Shown here: positions 1 to 9,770 of the stretch, in pieces
Numbering within the stretch: position 1 is the stretch's first letter
How the letters are laid out: every line of letters starts with the position of its first letter
DNA from: Deltaproteobacteria bacterium
Lineage (GTDB): Bacteria; Desulfobacterota; Binatia; DP-6
Direction: 5' to 3'
Assembly: GCA_005888095.1 (NCBI GenBank)
Contig: VBKF01000159.1
Location: forward strand, 1 to 62,500
DNA length: 62,500 nt
Notes under the pieces: generated by a model
Told to the model about the DNA's origin: nothing
Seen by the model: the letters and a program-made list of their open reading frames with translations, nothing else
The model's database searches: none
Position numbers and translations under genes: made by a program

Positions 1-79
1 ACGATGCCCTCGACCGCGATCGCCGCCCGCACGGCGAACAGTATTGACGTGACCGGACGGCGCGTCCATAGGACGGCGC

Positions 80-1507
80 ATGCGGATCCTGCTCGTGGCG
101 ATGCCCGACACGGCCTCCTCCCTCGACCGCGTGATGAAGTTCCCGAACCTCGGGCTCTGCTCGATCGCGGCACAGGTGCCCGGGCACGAGGTCCGCATCC
201 TCGACCTCGTCCTGCGCCCGAAAGGCGTGCGCCGCCGCGTGCTCGAGGAGGTCGCGGCCTTCGCCCCCGAGCTCGTGGGCTACTCGGCGATGTCGTTCCA
301 GTACGCGACGGCGCGTGCGCTGGCCGCGGCCGTGCGCACGGTCGCGCCGGGCGTGCTGCACGTCCTCGGCGGCTACCACGCGACCGTGCTCCCCGACGAG
401 GTGGGCGCGCGCGACGGGCACCTCTTCGACTTCATCGTCCGCGGCGAGGGCGAGCTGGCGTTCCGCCAGCTGGTCGACGGGCTCGCGGGGCGGACGCTCG
501 ACCTCGCGTCGATTCCCGGGCTCTCGTGGCGGAGCGGGTCGGGCTACCACCACAATCCCGACGGCGCCCTGCTCGAGCTCGACTCGGTGCCGCTGCCTCG
601 CCGCGAGGCGCGCGCCTGGGACGGTGCCTTCTACTTCGACCGCTCCTTCGACGTCGCCGAGACGAGCCGCGGCTGCCCGCTGCCGTGCACGTTCTGCTCG
701 ATCCGGCGGATGTACGGGCGGACGTTCCGCCGCTTCCCGATCCGGCGGGTGATCGAGGACCTGCGCGCGCTCGACCGGCGGGGCGTCGGCGGCGTCTTCT
801 TCGTCGACGACAACATCACGATCGACGTGCCGCGTTTCAAAGAGCTGTGCGAGGAAATTCATGCAGCGGGGCTGTCACACCTCCGCTACATCGTGCAGGC
901 CTCGGTGCACGGCATCGCCAAGGACCCGACCCTCGCGCCCGCGATGGCGCGCGCCGGCTTCGACACCGTCTTCATGGGCATCGAGAACGCGGAGGCGGCC
1001 AACGTCGCGGCGCTCGACATCGCCGCCAAGCGCGGACGCACGGAGGACGAGACGCCACGCGCCGTCCGCCTGCTGCAGGAGAACGGCATCAAGGCGGTCG
1101 GCGGCTTCATCGTCGGCAACCCGGACGACGACCGGGCCGCAATCGCCCGCACCTTCCGCTACGCGCGGCGCCTCGGGCTCGACTTCCCGATCGTGCAATG
1201 TCTGACGCCGTATCCGCGGACGGAGATGCGCGCCGCACTGGTGGCCGAGGGGCTGGTCACGAACCCCGACGACCTCTCGCGCTACAACGGCTACGTGGCC
1301 AACGTCCGCACCCGTCACCTGTCGAGCGCGGCGATCGCCCGCGCGATGCTGTGGGAGGGCCTGAAGCTCTACTTCGACCCACGGGCCGCCCGGCGCAGCC
1401 GCTTCTTTTACGACTTCCCGCGCTTCCGGGCGGCGATGCTGCGCAATAACCTCGCGCTCCTCACCGCGGCGCGTAATCGGATGTTCCTGTCGACGCACAC
1501 GCTCTGA
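80..1507 (+). CDS. B12-binding-domain radical SAM protein
   Basis: A 475-residue protein. The N-terminal ~150 residues look like a cobalamin-binding Rossmann domain, including the segment LHVLGGYHATVLPDE. A radical SAM core follows with the iron-sulfur cluster motif CPLPCTFC (CxxxCxxC) near residues 199-206. A C-terminal part rich in aromatic and basic residues completes the usual length for this class. Such enzymes use S-adenosylmethionine and a 4Fe-4S cluster for radical methylation or rearrangement. The substrate cannot be told from sequence. The ATG has a weak AGGA ahead of it. It opens a plus-strand run with sugar- and amide-transfer genes, so modification of a lipid or glycan is possible but inferred. 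Confidence 0.88.
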   Translation: MRILLVAMPDTASSLDRVMKFPNLGLCSIAAQVPGHEVRILDLVLRPKGVRRRVLEEVAAFAPELVGYSAMSFQYATARALAAAVRTVAPGVLHVLGGYHATVLPDEVGARDGHLFDFIVRGEGELAFRQLVDGLAGRTLDLASIPGLSWRSGSGYHHNPDGALLELDSVPLPRREARAWDGAFYFDRSFDVAETSRGCPLPCTFCSIRRMYGRTFRRFPIRRVIEDLRALDRRGVGGVFFVDDNITIDVPRFKELCEEIHAAGLSHLRYIVQASVHGIAKDPTLAPAMARAGFDTVFMGIENAEAANVAALDIAAKRGRTEDETPRAVRLLQENGIKAVGGFIVGNPDDDRAAIARTFRYARRLGLDFPIVQCLTPYPRTEMRAALVAEGLVTNPDDLSRYNGYVANVRTRHLSSAAIARAMLWEGLKLYFDPRAARRSRFFYDFPRFRAAMLRNNLALLTAARNRMFLSTHTL

Positions 1508-1557
1508 CCCCGGGTTTTTCTTTGTGAGCTGCGCGCGGCCGTGATAGACGGGCCGGC

Positions 1558-2685
1558 GTGTCCGAGCGGCTGGCGGAGGTGGCGGCATTTCGGCGAAGCT
1601 TGCGACCAAGGGCGGTTTCGCCACTCGAGCGTCTGCTCCTCCGGGTCGGCGCCCGGTTCGACCGGCTCATGCTGCGCATCTGGATGCGCGGCGACGCCGC
1701 TGCGCCGGACGTCGACCGGGCGCTCCGCGACGAGATGCTCCGGGCGCACGCCTTCTACCGCGACCCCACCTTCCTGACCGACCCGGGTTCGTTCTTCCGG
1801 GAACCTCCCGCGCCCGAAGGCGTGGCCGAGCGGACGCTCCGCGGGCTGCCGGACGGCGGGCGATGCCTCGATCTGGCGTTCGCGAGCGGCTTCACGCCGG
1901 TCTATCCGGCGGCCCGCGCGGACTTCGCCGGCTTCGGGGAGAACCAGCTGGCCCAGGCGCGCTGGTGGCGCCATGCGGGTCGCGAGGCGCCGGCCGTCGT
2001 TTGCCTGCACGGCTACGCGAGCGGCGATCCGCGCATCGACCGGCTGGCGTTCGGCGTGCGCGCCCTCTACGAGGCCGGGCTCGACGTTCTGCTCTTCACG
2101 CTGCCCTTCCACGGCCGGCGGAAGCCGCGCGGCGCTCGCAAGTCGGGCGAGGCCTTCTTCGCGCGGAACCTCGCGCGCACGAACGAGGCCTTCGCGCAGA
2201 CGGTGTTCGAGGTGCGCGCCCTCTTGCGGCACCTGCAACAGGCCGGGTGCGGGCCGATCGGTGCCTTCGGGATGAGCCTCGGCGCCTACGCCGCGGCACT
2301 GCTCGCCGCCGTCGAGCCTCGCCTGGCCTTCGCGATCGCGATGATCCCCGTCGCCTCGCTCACCGACCTCGTCTGGGGGGAGCCGATCCATCGCTGCCGC
2401 CGTCAGGAGGTGGAGGCACACGGCATCACGTTGACGTTCTTCCGCGAACTCTGGCAGGTGCACGCGCCGTTGCTCCGCCCCTCGCTCGTGCCGCGCGAGC
2501 GGCGCTTCGTGGTGGGGGCGCTCGGCGACCGCATCTGCCCGCCCGCGCACGCCCACGCGCTCTGGCACCACTGGGAACGCCCGGAGATCCACTGGTACCC
2601 GGGCGGCCACCTGGCGCAGTTCCGCCGCGGGAGGGCGCTGTGCGCGGTACGGACGTTCCTCCAGGGCCTCGGCCTCGCCCGCTGA
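1558..2685 (+). CDS. Alpha/beta hydrolase family protein
   Basis: 375 residues with a GTG start about 50 bp after the radical SAM gene. The core carries an oxyanion-type CLHGYASGD segment near residue 145 and the nucleophile elbow GMSLG near residues 237-241 (serine in the centre). A late HLAQFRRG supplies a plausible catalytic histidine. The ~100-residue N-terminal part is not hydrolase-like and carries amphipathic arginine-rich helices. The fold assignment is firm; the substrate (ester, amide or acyl group) is unknown. Spacing suggests co-transcription with the upstream gene. Confidence 0.8.
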   Translation: MSERLAEVAAFRRSLRPRAVSPLERLLLRVGARFDRLMLRIWMRGDAAAPDVDRALRDEMLRAHAFYRDPTFLTDPGSFFREPPAPEGVAERTLRGLPDGGRCLDLAFASGFTPVYPAARADFAGFGENQLAQARWWRHAGREAPAVVCLHGYASGDPRIDRLAFGVRALYEAGLDVLLFTLPFHGRRKPRGARKSGEAFFARNLARTNEAFAQTVFEVRALLRHLQQAGCGPIGAFGMSLGAYAAALLAAVEPRLAFAIAMIPVASLTDLVWGEPIHRCRRQEVEAHGITLTFFRELWQVHAPLLRPSLVPRERRFVVGALGDRICPPAHAHALWHHWERPEIHWYPGGHLAQFRRGRALCAVRTFLQGLGLAR

Positions 2686-2790
2686 GGCGGGGAGCGAGCC
2701 GGCCGCCGGGCGGGTGAAGTTACGGTTGCAGGCCGCAGCCCGCACCGGCGTGCACTTGACCTGCTCCCTTCGATCGGCAAGAAAGCCCGC

Positions 2791-5124
2791 ATGACGCCGG
2801 GCGTTACGCTCAGCGTCGTCGTGCCCGCGCACGACGAGGCGGCGAACCTCGACCGCTTGGTGGACGAGGTGCGCGCGGCGCTCGAGCCCACCAGGCTCGT
2901 TTGGGAGCTGATCGTGGTCGACGACGGGTCGAACGACGAGAGCCCGGCGAACCTCGCGCGCCTGGCGGCCGCCGAGCCGCGGCTCCGTCCGCTACGACTC
3001 GCGCGACGCAGCGGCCAGACCGCCGCGCTGCGGGCCGGCTTCGAGGCGGCGCGCGGCGCGATGGTCGCGACGCTGGACGCTGACCTGCAGTGCGCGCCCG
3101 CCGATCTGCCGGCGCTGCTCGTGGCGCTCGACGGGGCGGCGCTCGCGTGCGGCGTGCGCGCGGGGCGCCGGGATCCGCCGGCTCGCAAGCTCGCGTCGGC
3201 GCTCGCGAACGCCGCGCGGAGGCTCTTCCTGGCGCCGCGCCTGCGTGACCTGGCGTGCCCGCTGCGCGTCTTCCGGGCCGATGCGCTCCACCGCGTCGTC
3301 ACCCGGGGTGCGCTCTTCGAGGGTGCCCATCGCTGGCTCCCCGCGCTCTTTCATCTCGCCGGCGAGCGGGTCGTGCAGCAGCCGGTCAGCCACCGGCCGC
3401 GCACCGCCGGGCTCTCGAAGTACACGACGCGCGGGCGGCTGGTGCCGATCGCGAGGGAGCTCTCCCAGGTGCTGGCGCGTACCCGTCGTGGCCGCCTGCT
3501 CGCCGCGGCGGTGCTCGTGATCGCCGTGGCGCTGCCCTTCCTCTGGGGGCTCGGCCGCTGGCCGCTCCTCGAGCCCGACGAGGCGCGCAATGCCGAGGTG
3601 GCGCGGGAGATGCTCGCGCTCGGCCGCTGGAGCGTCCCACACTTCAACGGCCTGCCGTACCTCGACAAGCCCGCGCTGTTCTTCTGGCTGATGGCGGCCG
3701 TCTTCCGGGTGCTCGGCACGGGGGAGCTCGCCGCCCGCCTGCCCGCGGCCGTCGGGGCACTCGCCACCATCGCACTCACGTTTGCCATCGGCCGGCTCCT
3801 CTTCCCCGGCCGGCGCCATGCGCTCCTGGCCGGGCTGATCGTCGCGTCCACCCCGCTCGTCATCGCCTTCGGGAGGCTCGCGATCTTCGACATGCCGTTC
3901 ACGGCCCTCGTGACCGCGGCGCTCTTCTGCCTGCTGCGTGCGCGTCTCGCCGGTGGGGACCGGCTCTGGCTCCCGCTCGCCGGGCTTGCCATGGGGCTCG
4001 CGACGCTCACCAAGGGGCCGGTTGGCCTGGCGGTGCCCCTGGTTGCGTGGTGGGCAGGGCGGGGCGCGTTGCCCGCCTCGGCGCGGCCGGCCCGGCCGGC
4101 GGTGCTGGCCGCGGTGGGTGCCGCGGCGGTCGTCATCGCGCCCTGGCTCGTCACCATCGCGCGCGAGGAGCCCGGCTTCGTCCGCTATGCGCTCGTCGAC
4201 GAGACGCTCCTCCGCTTCGCGTCCGTCGCCCGCTTCCACCGCGGCGGACCGGTCTACTACTACGCGGGAGTGCTCGCGTGGGGCCTCGGCGCCTGGGCGG
4301 TCGTCCTGGTCGCCGGGCTGCCGGGTCTGGCACGACGATGGCGGACGGACCGCGCGGCGCAGCCGGCGATCGCCTTCCTGGCGCGCACCACCGCGGCGAT
4401 CCTCCTCTTCTTCACGGCGTGCGCTTCCAAGCGGCCGGCGTACGTCCTGCCCGCGGTCGTGCCGCTCGCTCTCCTGGCCGCCGCGGGTATCGTCGCCGAC
4501 CGGGCGCGCGTGACGGCGACCGTCCGGCTGTTCGCCGCGCTCGCCGCGCTCGTGGGCGCGGCGGCGGCCGGGGCGGCGCTCGTCCGGTGGCTCCCCGAGA
4601 GCCGGACGCTCGCCGCGGTGACGCCCGCGGTGCTGGGCCCCGCGGGCCTCCTGCTCCTCGTCTGGGGAGGCCTGACGCTCGTCGTGGGCGGCCGACGGCC
4701 GGCCCTCGCCGTCGCGGCGTGCGCGGTGCTGGCTCCGGCGATGGGCCTGGCGCTCCTCGGGCCTCTCGGCCCGTATGCCGAGTCCCGCTCGTCGCGGGCG
4801 CTGGCGGCGCGCATCGAGCCGGGTGCGCCGGTCATGTGCTTCGAGACCTTCCGGACGGGCCTGCCCTTCTATCTCCGCCGCCCCGTGGTGCTGGCGAGCG
4901 AGCGCGGCAGCGAGATGACCAGCAACTACGTCGTCGCGCGCCGTGAAGGACACTCGTGGGTCATCGTGTCGGAAGGGGCGGCCGTCGCGGCGCTCAACCG
5001 TGGCGGGCCGCTGTACACCGTGGCGTCGGCCTTGAGCCTCCGGCGGCTGGCCACGCTCACCCCGCGCCGACTGGTGCCGGTCTATGCCGACCGGCGGAGC
5101 ATCCTTCTCCGCGCCGAGGGCTGA
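2791..5124 (+). CDS. Fused GT2 (dolichol-phosphate-mannose synthase-like) and GT39/ArnT-like glycosyltransferase
   Basis: A 777-residue two-domain protein. Residues 1-235 form a GT2 domain: LSVVVPAHDEAANL at the start, VVDDGSNDES near 45 and the metal-binding DADLQC near 95. Such domains load a sugar onto a polyprenyl phosphate. From about residue 240 the protein is polytopic, and the first loop carries EPDEARNAEVAREML near 260, the acidic signature of GT39/ArnT-type GT-C enzymes that move a sugar from lipid phosphate to an acceptor outside the membrane. Fusion would couple donor synthesis with use. ATG start at 2791. The acceptor is unknown. It lies 6 bp before the asparagine synthase gene. 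Confidence 0.88.
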   Translation: MTPGVTLSVVVPAHDEAANLDRLVDEVRAALEPTRLVWELIVVDDGSNDESPANLARLAAAEPRLRPLRLARRSGQTAALRAGFEAARGAMVATLDADLQCAPADLPALLVALDGAALACGVRAGRRDPPARKLASALANAARRLFLAPRLRDLACPLRVFRADALHRVVTRGALFEGAHRWLPALFHLAGERVVQQPVSHRPRTAGLSKYTTRGRLVPIARELSQVLARTRRGRLLAAAVLVIAVALPFLWGLGRWPLLEPDEARNAEVAREMLALGRWSVPHFNGLPYLDKPALFFWLMAAVFRVLGTGELAARLPAAVGALATIALTFAIGRLLFPGRRHALLAGLIVASTPLVIAFGRLAIFDMPFTALVTAALFCLLRARLAGGDRLWLPLAGLAMGLATLTKGPVGLAVPLVAWWAGRGALPASARPARPAVLAAVGAAAVVIAPWLVTIAREEPGFVRYALVDETLLRFASVARFHRGGPVYYYAGVLAWGLGAWAVVLVAGLPGLARRWRTDRAAQPAIAFLARTTAAILLFFTACASKRPAYVLPAVVPLALLAAAGIVADRARVTATVRLFAALAALVGAAAAGAALVRWLPESRTLAAVTPAVLGPAGLLLLVWGGLTLVVGGRRPALAVAACAVLAPAMGLALLGPLGPYAESRSSRALAARIEPGAPVMCFETFRTGLPFYLRRPVVLASERGSEMTSNYVVARREGHSWVIVSEGAAVAALNRGGPLYTVASALSLRRLATLTPRRLVPVYADRRSILLRAEG

Positions 5125-5130
5125 CCCTCC

Positions 5131-6987
5131 GTGTGCGGCATCTACGGGCTCGTCGCGCGCGACGGCGCCGCGCGTGCCGAGGCGGTCCTGCCGCGCATGG
5201 CGACGTCGCTCGCGCACCGCGGCCCGGACGGCGATGGGACCGCGATCAGCGGCCAGGCCGCCCTCGGCTGCCGGCGGCTCGCCATCATCGACGTCGCGGG
5301 CGGCGCCCAGCCGCTCCGCAACGAGGCGGGAGACGTCATCGCGGTGTGCAACGGCGAGATTTACAACAGCGCTTCGCTGCGCTCCGCGCTCCAGGCTCGC
5401 GGCCATCGCTTCCGAACCCGCAGCGATGCCGAGGTGCTGCCGCACCTCTACGAGGAGTACGGGCTCGACTTCGTCCAGCTCCTCGACGGGATGTTCGGCC
5501 TGGCGCTGTGGGACGCGCGCCGCGCTCGCCTGGTCCTGGCGCGCGACCGCCTCGGCGAGAAGCCGCTCTACTACGCGGCGACGCCCGACGGCTTCTTCTT
5601 CGCCTCGGAGCCGAAGGCGCTCCTCGCCGGCGGTGCGGTCGCCGACACGCCCGACTGGACGGCGCTCGCGCTCTACCTCCGCACGGGCTACGTGCCGGCG
5701 CCGGCGAGCGCCTTCCGCGAGATCGTGAAGCTGCCCCCCGGCGGGCGCCTCGTGCTCGAGGGCGAGGGGCTCGCCGTCGACCGCTACTGGGAGGTGGCAC
5801 CGCTGCTGGCGGCGCCCGCGCTCGCGCTCGACCTCGATGCCGCCGCCGAGACGCTCCGCGCGCACCTCGAGCGGGCGGTCCGCGCCGCGCTGGTGAGCGA
5901 CGTGCCGCTCGGCATCTTCCTCTCGGGCGGGCTCGACTCGACCGCCATCGCCGCCCTCGCGCGGCCGGCGGTGGACGGCGAGCTCGCGACCTTTGCCCTC
6001 GGCTTCGACGTCCCCGGCTTCGACGAGCGCGAGCATGCGGCGCTGGCGGCCCGTGCGCTCCGCACGCGCCATCGGACGCTCACCATCACCCCCGAGCTCT
6101 TCCTCGAAGGCCTCCGTGGCCTGGTCCCGCTCCTCGACGAGCCGCTCGCCGACCCGGCGCTCGTGCCGACCTTCCTGCTCGCACGCTTCGCGCGCAGCGA
6201 GGTGAAGGTCGTGCTCGTGGGGGAGGGTGGCGACGAGCTCTTCGCGGGCTACCCGACCTATCTCGGCGGCCGCCTCTCCGCGGGCTTCCGCCGCCTGTCG
6301 CCGGGCCTCCGCCGCGCCCTCGCGGCGGCGGCGCCCCTCCTCGGCGCGCCGCGCGGCAACACGACCCTGCGCTACCTGCTCCGCCGCTTCCTCGAGGCGG
6401 CCGAGGCACCGGCGGCGGCGCGACATCGTGCCTGGACCGGGTGCGTCGGCGCCGAGCTCCTCACCGCGATCGCCGCGCCCGGCGGGCCCCTGGTGGCGCC
6501 TCCCGAGCCCGACACGCCGCCGGCGCGCACCGAGGTCGATGCGCTTCTGGCGCTGGATCTCACCGGGTACCTGGCCGACGACCTCCTCCCGAAGCTCGAC
6601 CGGGCCACCATGGCCGCCTCGCTCGAGGGCCGCGCGCCGTATCTGGACCACCACCTCGTCGAGTTCGCGTGCCGCCTGCCGCTCGCCCTGAAGCTCCATG
6701 GCCTGTCGAGCAAGCGTGTGCTCAGGCGCGCGATCACGGATCTGGTGCCGGCCGCGATCCGTCGACGCGTGAAGCGGGGGCTCACGGTGCCGCTCGCCGC
6801 CTGGCTCGCCGGTCCCCTCCTGCCGTTCGCGCGGGCGACGCTCGCGCGGCTCGACGCGCAAGTCGTCCGTCCTGAGGCGGTGCGCGCCCTCCTCGACGCC
6901 CACGTCGCCGGCCGGCGCGACAACCGCCGCGAGCTCTGGGCGCTCGTCATGCTGCAGCTCTGGAGGGAGGCGTGCGCGTCCTCGTGA
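5131..6987 (+). CDS. asnB: Asparagine synthase (glutamine-hydrolysing)
   Basis: 618 residues. The GTG start is fixed by the class II glutamine amidotransferase rule: the second residue must be the catalytic Cys (MCGIYG). The N-terminal glutaminase domain includes SLAHRGPDGDG and CNGEIYN. The C-terminal ATP-pyrophosphatase domain has the P-loop SGGLDST near residue 266 and the GEGGDELFAGYPTY segment. It converts aspartate, glutamine and ATP to asparagine, or in surface-polysaccharide loci amidates a sugar acid. The neighbouring glycosyltransferase makes the second role possible. The gene is 6 bp from the upstream gene and overlaps the next by 16 bp. Confidence 0.93.
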   Translation: MCGIYGLVARDGAARAEAVLPRMATSLAHRGPDGDGTAISGQAALGCRRLAIIDVAGGAQPLRNEAGDVIAVCNGEIYNSASLRSALQARGHRFRTRSDAEVLPHLYEEYGLDFVQLLDGMFGLALWDARRARLVLARDRLGEKPLYYAATPDGFFFASEPKALLAGGAVADTPDWTALALYLRTGYVPAPASAFREIVKLPPGGRLVLEGEGLAVDRYWEVAPLLAAPALALDLDAAAETLRAHLERAVRAALVSDVPLGIFLSGGLDSTAIAALARPAVDGELATFALGFDVPGFDEREHAALAARALRTRHRTLTITPELFLEGLRGLVPLLDEPLADPALVPTFLLARFARSEVKVVLVGEGGDELFAGYPTYLGGRLSAGFRRLSPGLRRALAAAAPLLGAPRGNTTLRYLLRRFLEAAEAPAAARHRAWTGCVGAELLTAIAAPGGPLVAPPEPDTPPARTEVDALLALDLTGYLADDLLPKLDRATMAASLEGRAPYLDHHLVEFACRLPLALKLHGLSSKRVLRRAITDLVPAAIRRRVKRGLTVPLAAWLAGPLLPFARATLARLDAQVVRPEAVRALLDAHVAGRRDNRRELWALVMLQLWREACASS

Positions 6988-7847
6988 CCGGAGGCACGGG
7001 CTTCATCGGCCAGGCGGTCTGCCACGCGCTCCGGGGCGCCGGGCACACGGTGACGATCGTCAGCCGCGACCCGGCCCACGCCTCCGGCACCGCCGTCGGT
7101 TGGGACGCGGTCGGCCAAGCCGTCGGCGCCGCCGATGCCCTCGTCAACCTCGCCGGCGAGCCGATCGCCGGCCGCTGGGGACCGGCGCGGAAGGAGGCGA
7201 TCCTCCAGAGCCGCGTGAACGCGACGCGCGCGCTCGTCGACGCCGCAGAAGCGGCTGCGCAGCGGCCGGGCGTCCTGGTCAGCGCGTCGGCCGTCGGCTA
7301 CTACGGCGCGCGGGACGACGAGCTCCTGGACGAGACGGCCGGACCCGGCACCGGCTTTCTCGCCGAGGTGTGCCGGGCATGGGAGCACGAGGCGTCCCGG
7401 GCGGAGACCCTCGGGCTGCGCGTCGTCCGCCTGCGCATCGGGATGGTGCTCGCCGGCGACGGGGGCGCCCTTGCCCGCATGCTGCCCCCGTTCCGCGCCT
7501 TCGTCGGCGGACGGCTCGGGAGCGGGCAGCAATGGATGTCGTGGATCCACCGCGGCGACCTGACCGGCCTCGTCGTCGAGGCGGTGGCCAACGAGGGCTA
7601 TCGCGGCGCCGTCAATGCGACGGCCCCCCAGCCGGTGCGCAACCGCGAGTTCGTGGCGGCGCTCGGCCGCGTGCTCGTACGTCCCGCGACGGTTCCCGTG
7701 CCGGGGGTGGTGCTTCGCCTCGCCCTGGGTGAGATGGCCGACATGCTGCTCACCGGCCAGCGCGTGCTGCCCCGCGCGGCCGAGCGGCTCGGCTATCGCT
7801 GGCAATACCCGGAAGTGCTGGGCGCGCTCCGGGCGAGCGTACGCTGA
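6972..7847 (+). CDS. TIGR01777-family NAD(P)-binding epimerase-like protein
   Basis: 291 residues of the extended short-chain dehydrogenase type. The Rossmann motif GGTGFIG lies at residues 8-14. The family-typical NLAGEPIAGRWGPARKEAI, SASAVGYYG, the PPFRAFVGGRLGSGQQWMSWIH stretch and the C-terminal ADMLLTGQRVLPRAAERLGY are all recognisable. Family members (YfcH/SulA-like) have no settled biochemical role. The GTG start at 6972 overlaps the asnB end and has a strong GGAGG just upstream. It is probably translated together with asnB as the last gene of this run. Confidence 0.88.
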   Translation: MRVLVTGGTGFIGQAVCHALRGAGHTVTIVSRDPAHASGTAVGWDAVGQAVGAADALVNLAGEPIAGRWGPARKEAILQSRVNATRALVDAAEAAAQRPGVLVSASAVGYYGARDDELLDETAGPGTGFLAEVCRAWEHEASRAETLGLRVVRLRIGMVLAGDGGALARMLPPFRAFVGGRLGSGQQWMSWIHRGDLTGLVVEAVANEGYRGAVNATAPQPVRNREFVAALGRVLVRPATVPVPGVVLRLALGEMADMLLTGQRVLPRAAERLGYRWQYPEVLGALRASVR

Positions 7848-7859
7848 AGCGCCTTCCCG

Positions 7860-9011
7860 TTACGGGCAGGCCGGGAAGACGAATGGCGGCCCCGGGAACT
7901 GGGACGTGAAGGTGTTGTCCTTCCAGCATTCGCCCGCATCGCTGGCGCCCGGGACGTCGATGAGGTCAGCTGCCAGGGAGGTGTAGGTCGGGTCGGGGGC
8001 GAGGCCGTTGCCGGTGACCGTGTTGTGCTCGAAGCGATCGGCGTCCGGCTTCGGATCGTAGCCGGGCGGGGGAGTCGGATCGCAGCTCGCGACGAGGCAG
8101 CCGGTGACGAGCGCGATGCCGCCGGTGCCGTTGCCCGTCACGACGTTGTGATCGACCTCGTTGGTGTCGGCCGCGAGGATCAACATGCCGGTGCCCCGCG
8201 GCACGAGGCAGACGTCGTCCGAGGGGTCGAGACAGGTGTTCGGCTTGTTGTTGTCGTGGCTGCGGTTGTGGTCGATCCGGTTGTTGTGGTTGAGCGCGAC
8301 GTCGAGGCCGGGCAGCGTGAAGGAGAGGATGCCGCCGGTGTTGCCCGTTGCCTCGTTGTGGTCGAGGCGGACGTTGGAGGAGTTCTCGATCTCGAAGCCG
8401 CTCACGTTGCCGGTCGCGAGGTTGTGGTCGACCCGCACGTCATGCGACTGCCCGACGTAGATGCCGGTGTCATTGGAGCCCGTCGCCGTGCTCCTGGTGA
8501 CGCGGCCGCGGCCGCAGTGCGAGGGGAAGATGCCGTACTCGCCGTTGTCGTTGGTGGTCGTGGTGCGCACCTGCCAGTTGTCGGCACAGAAGATGAAGGC
8601 GCCCTCGCCACTGAAGCCGTTGACCGTGAAGCCCGTGAGGCCGATGCCCTTGATGCGCTGCGTGGCGTCGGTGAGACAGCCGGGGCCCATGGCGCTGCTC
8701 TTGGCGAACGCGATTCCCTGGTCCTGGCCGCCGGGGTTCTCCACGATGACGGGCTTCGTCTTGTGCGCCAGGGCGATCAGCTTGACGTTGTCCTTCGTCA
8801 CCACGACGGCGCACCGATGGGCGGCGTCGGTCGGGCAGGGAGTGCCTGCCTCGTGATAGGTGCCGGGGTAGACGAGGATGTGGTCGCCTGGACTGGCGGC
8901 GTCCACGGCCGCCTGGATCGAGTGACCGCGATGCACCCGGATCACCGCGGCACCGCCAGGCGTTGCGGCGAGCAGGAGACCGAGGACGACCGGGCAGGCG
9001 GTCGAGCGCAT
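7860..9011 (-). CDS. Secreted right-handed beta-helix (PbH1-repeat) protein
   Basis: About 383 residues when started at the ATG whose codon ends at 9011. A strong GGAGG lies about 8 bp upstream of it, and a signal peptide follows directly (MRSTACPVVLGLLLAATPGGAA). The mature part opens with IQAAVDAASPGDHILVYPGTY, the classic start of pectate-lyase/NosD-like parallel beta-helices. It continues with repeated turns built on DHN and TGN motifs (VRLDHNEATGN, RIDHNRSHDNN, NEVDHNVVTGN). Function is probably surface or periplasmic binding or carbohydrate hydrolysis; no catalytic set was identified. Convergent with the upstream epimerase gene, 12 bp between stops. Confidence 0.82.
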   Translation of the reverse strand: MRSTACPVVLGLLLAATPGGAAVIRVHRGHSIQAAVDAASPGDHILVYPGTYHEAGTPCPTDAAHRCAVVVTKDNVKLIALAHKTKPVIVENPGGQDQGIAFAKSSAMGPGCLTDATQRIKGIGLTGFTVNGFSGEGAFIFCADNWQVRTTTTNDNGEYGIFPSHCGRGRVTRSTATGSNDTGIYVGQSHDVRVDHNLATGNVSGFEIENSSNVRLDHNEATGNTGGILSFTLPGLDVALNHNNRIDHNRSHDNNKPNTCLDPSDDVCLVPRGTGMLILAADTNEVDHNVVTGNGTGGIALVTGCLVASCDPTPPPGYDPKPDADRFEHNTVTGNGLAPDPTYTSLAADLIDVPGASDAGECWKDNTFTSQFPGPPFVFPACP

Positions 9012-9113
9012 GGGGGGCCCTCCTTCGAGGCGGGCGAACATACTGGCACCCGGGGCGTTCCGTCAAACTCGTTTCACGGAATCGCGGTGCTCGAGAGCCC
9101 GGACGCGAGCCGG

Positions 9114-9770
9114 CTAGCGCTTGCGGACGAGGGTGATCCCGTCCGAGACCGGCAGCATGACGGCCTCGACGCGCTCGTCGCGGGCGACGGCGTCGTTCAG
9201 CGCGCGGATCGCCTCCGTCGACGACGACCGCTCGTCCGGGTCGATCACCCGGCCCATCCAGAGCACGTTGTCGAAGACCAGCACGCCGTTCGCCCGCAGG
9301 CGCGGCAGGAGCTCCTCGTAGTAGGCCTGGTAGCTCTCCTTGTCGGCGTCGATGAAGGCGAGGTCGATCTCCGGCGCCCGCGGCAGGGCGCGGAGCGTCT
9401 CGAGGGCCGGCGCGACCTTCAGGGTGATGCGCTCGGCGACGCCCGAGCGCGCGAAGTAGCGCCGCGCGATCGCCGACCACTCCTCGCTCGCGTCGCAGCA
9501 CAGGAGGCGGCCGTCCGGCGCGAGCCCGCGCGCGATGGCGATGGCGCTGTAGCCCGTGAAGGTGCCGACCTCGACGGCGCGGCGCGCGCCGATCAGGCGC
9601 GCAAGCCAGCCGAGGAACGCCGCCTCCTCGACCGCGACCTGCATCAGGCTCACCGGTCCGAGCGCCGCCGTCTCCTCGGCGAGGTCGCGGAGCACGGCGT
9701 CGGGCGGCGGGGCGTGCGCGACCAGGTAGCCGTACAGCGCGGGCGTCATGTGCGTGAACTTCTCGTGCAT
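9114..9770 (-). CDS. Class I SAM-dependent O-methyltransferase (family 3, caffeoyl-CoA type)
   Basis: 218 residues from the MHEKFTHM start. The SAM-binding motif is VEVGTFTGYSAIAIA, followed by the acidic LLCCDASEEW. The metal-site region IDLAFIDADKESYQAYY and VFDNVLWMGRVID are diagnostic of family 3 (COMT/CCoAMT-like), cation-dependent O-methyltransferases acting on catechol-type hydroxyls. The open frame extends upstream to 9857, but that would cross the start of the divergent hydrolase gene and adds non-conserved residues, so the shorter start is preferred. The natural substrate is unknown. Confidence 0.85.
   Translation of the reverse strand: MHEKFTHMTPALYGYLVAHAPPPDAVLRDLAEETAALGPVSLMQVAVEEAAFLGWLARLIGARRAVEVGTFTGYSAIAIARGLAPDGRLLCCDASEEWSAIARRYFARSGVAERITLKVAPALETLRALPRAPEIDLAFIDADKESYQAYYEELLPRLRANGVLVFDNVLWMGRVIDPDERSSSTEAIRALNDAVARDERVEAVMLPVSDGITLVRKR

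Noticed and set aside
2992-6903. A 1303-codon open frame on the minus strand across the glycosyltransferase and asnB genes
   Set aside because: It is antisense to two clear genes, of repetitive Arg/Glu/Gly composition with no motif. It arises from the GC-rich codon bias.
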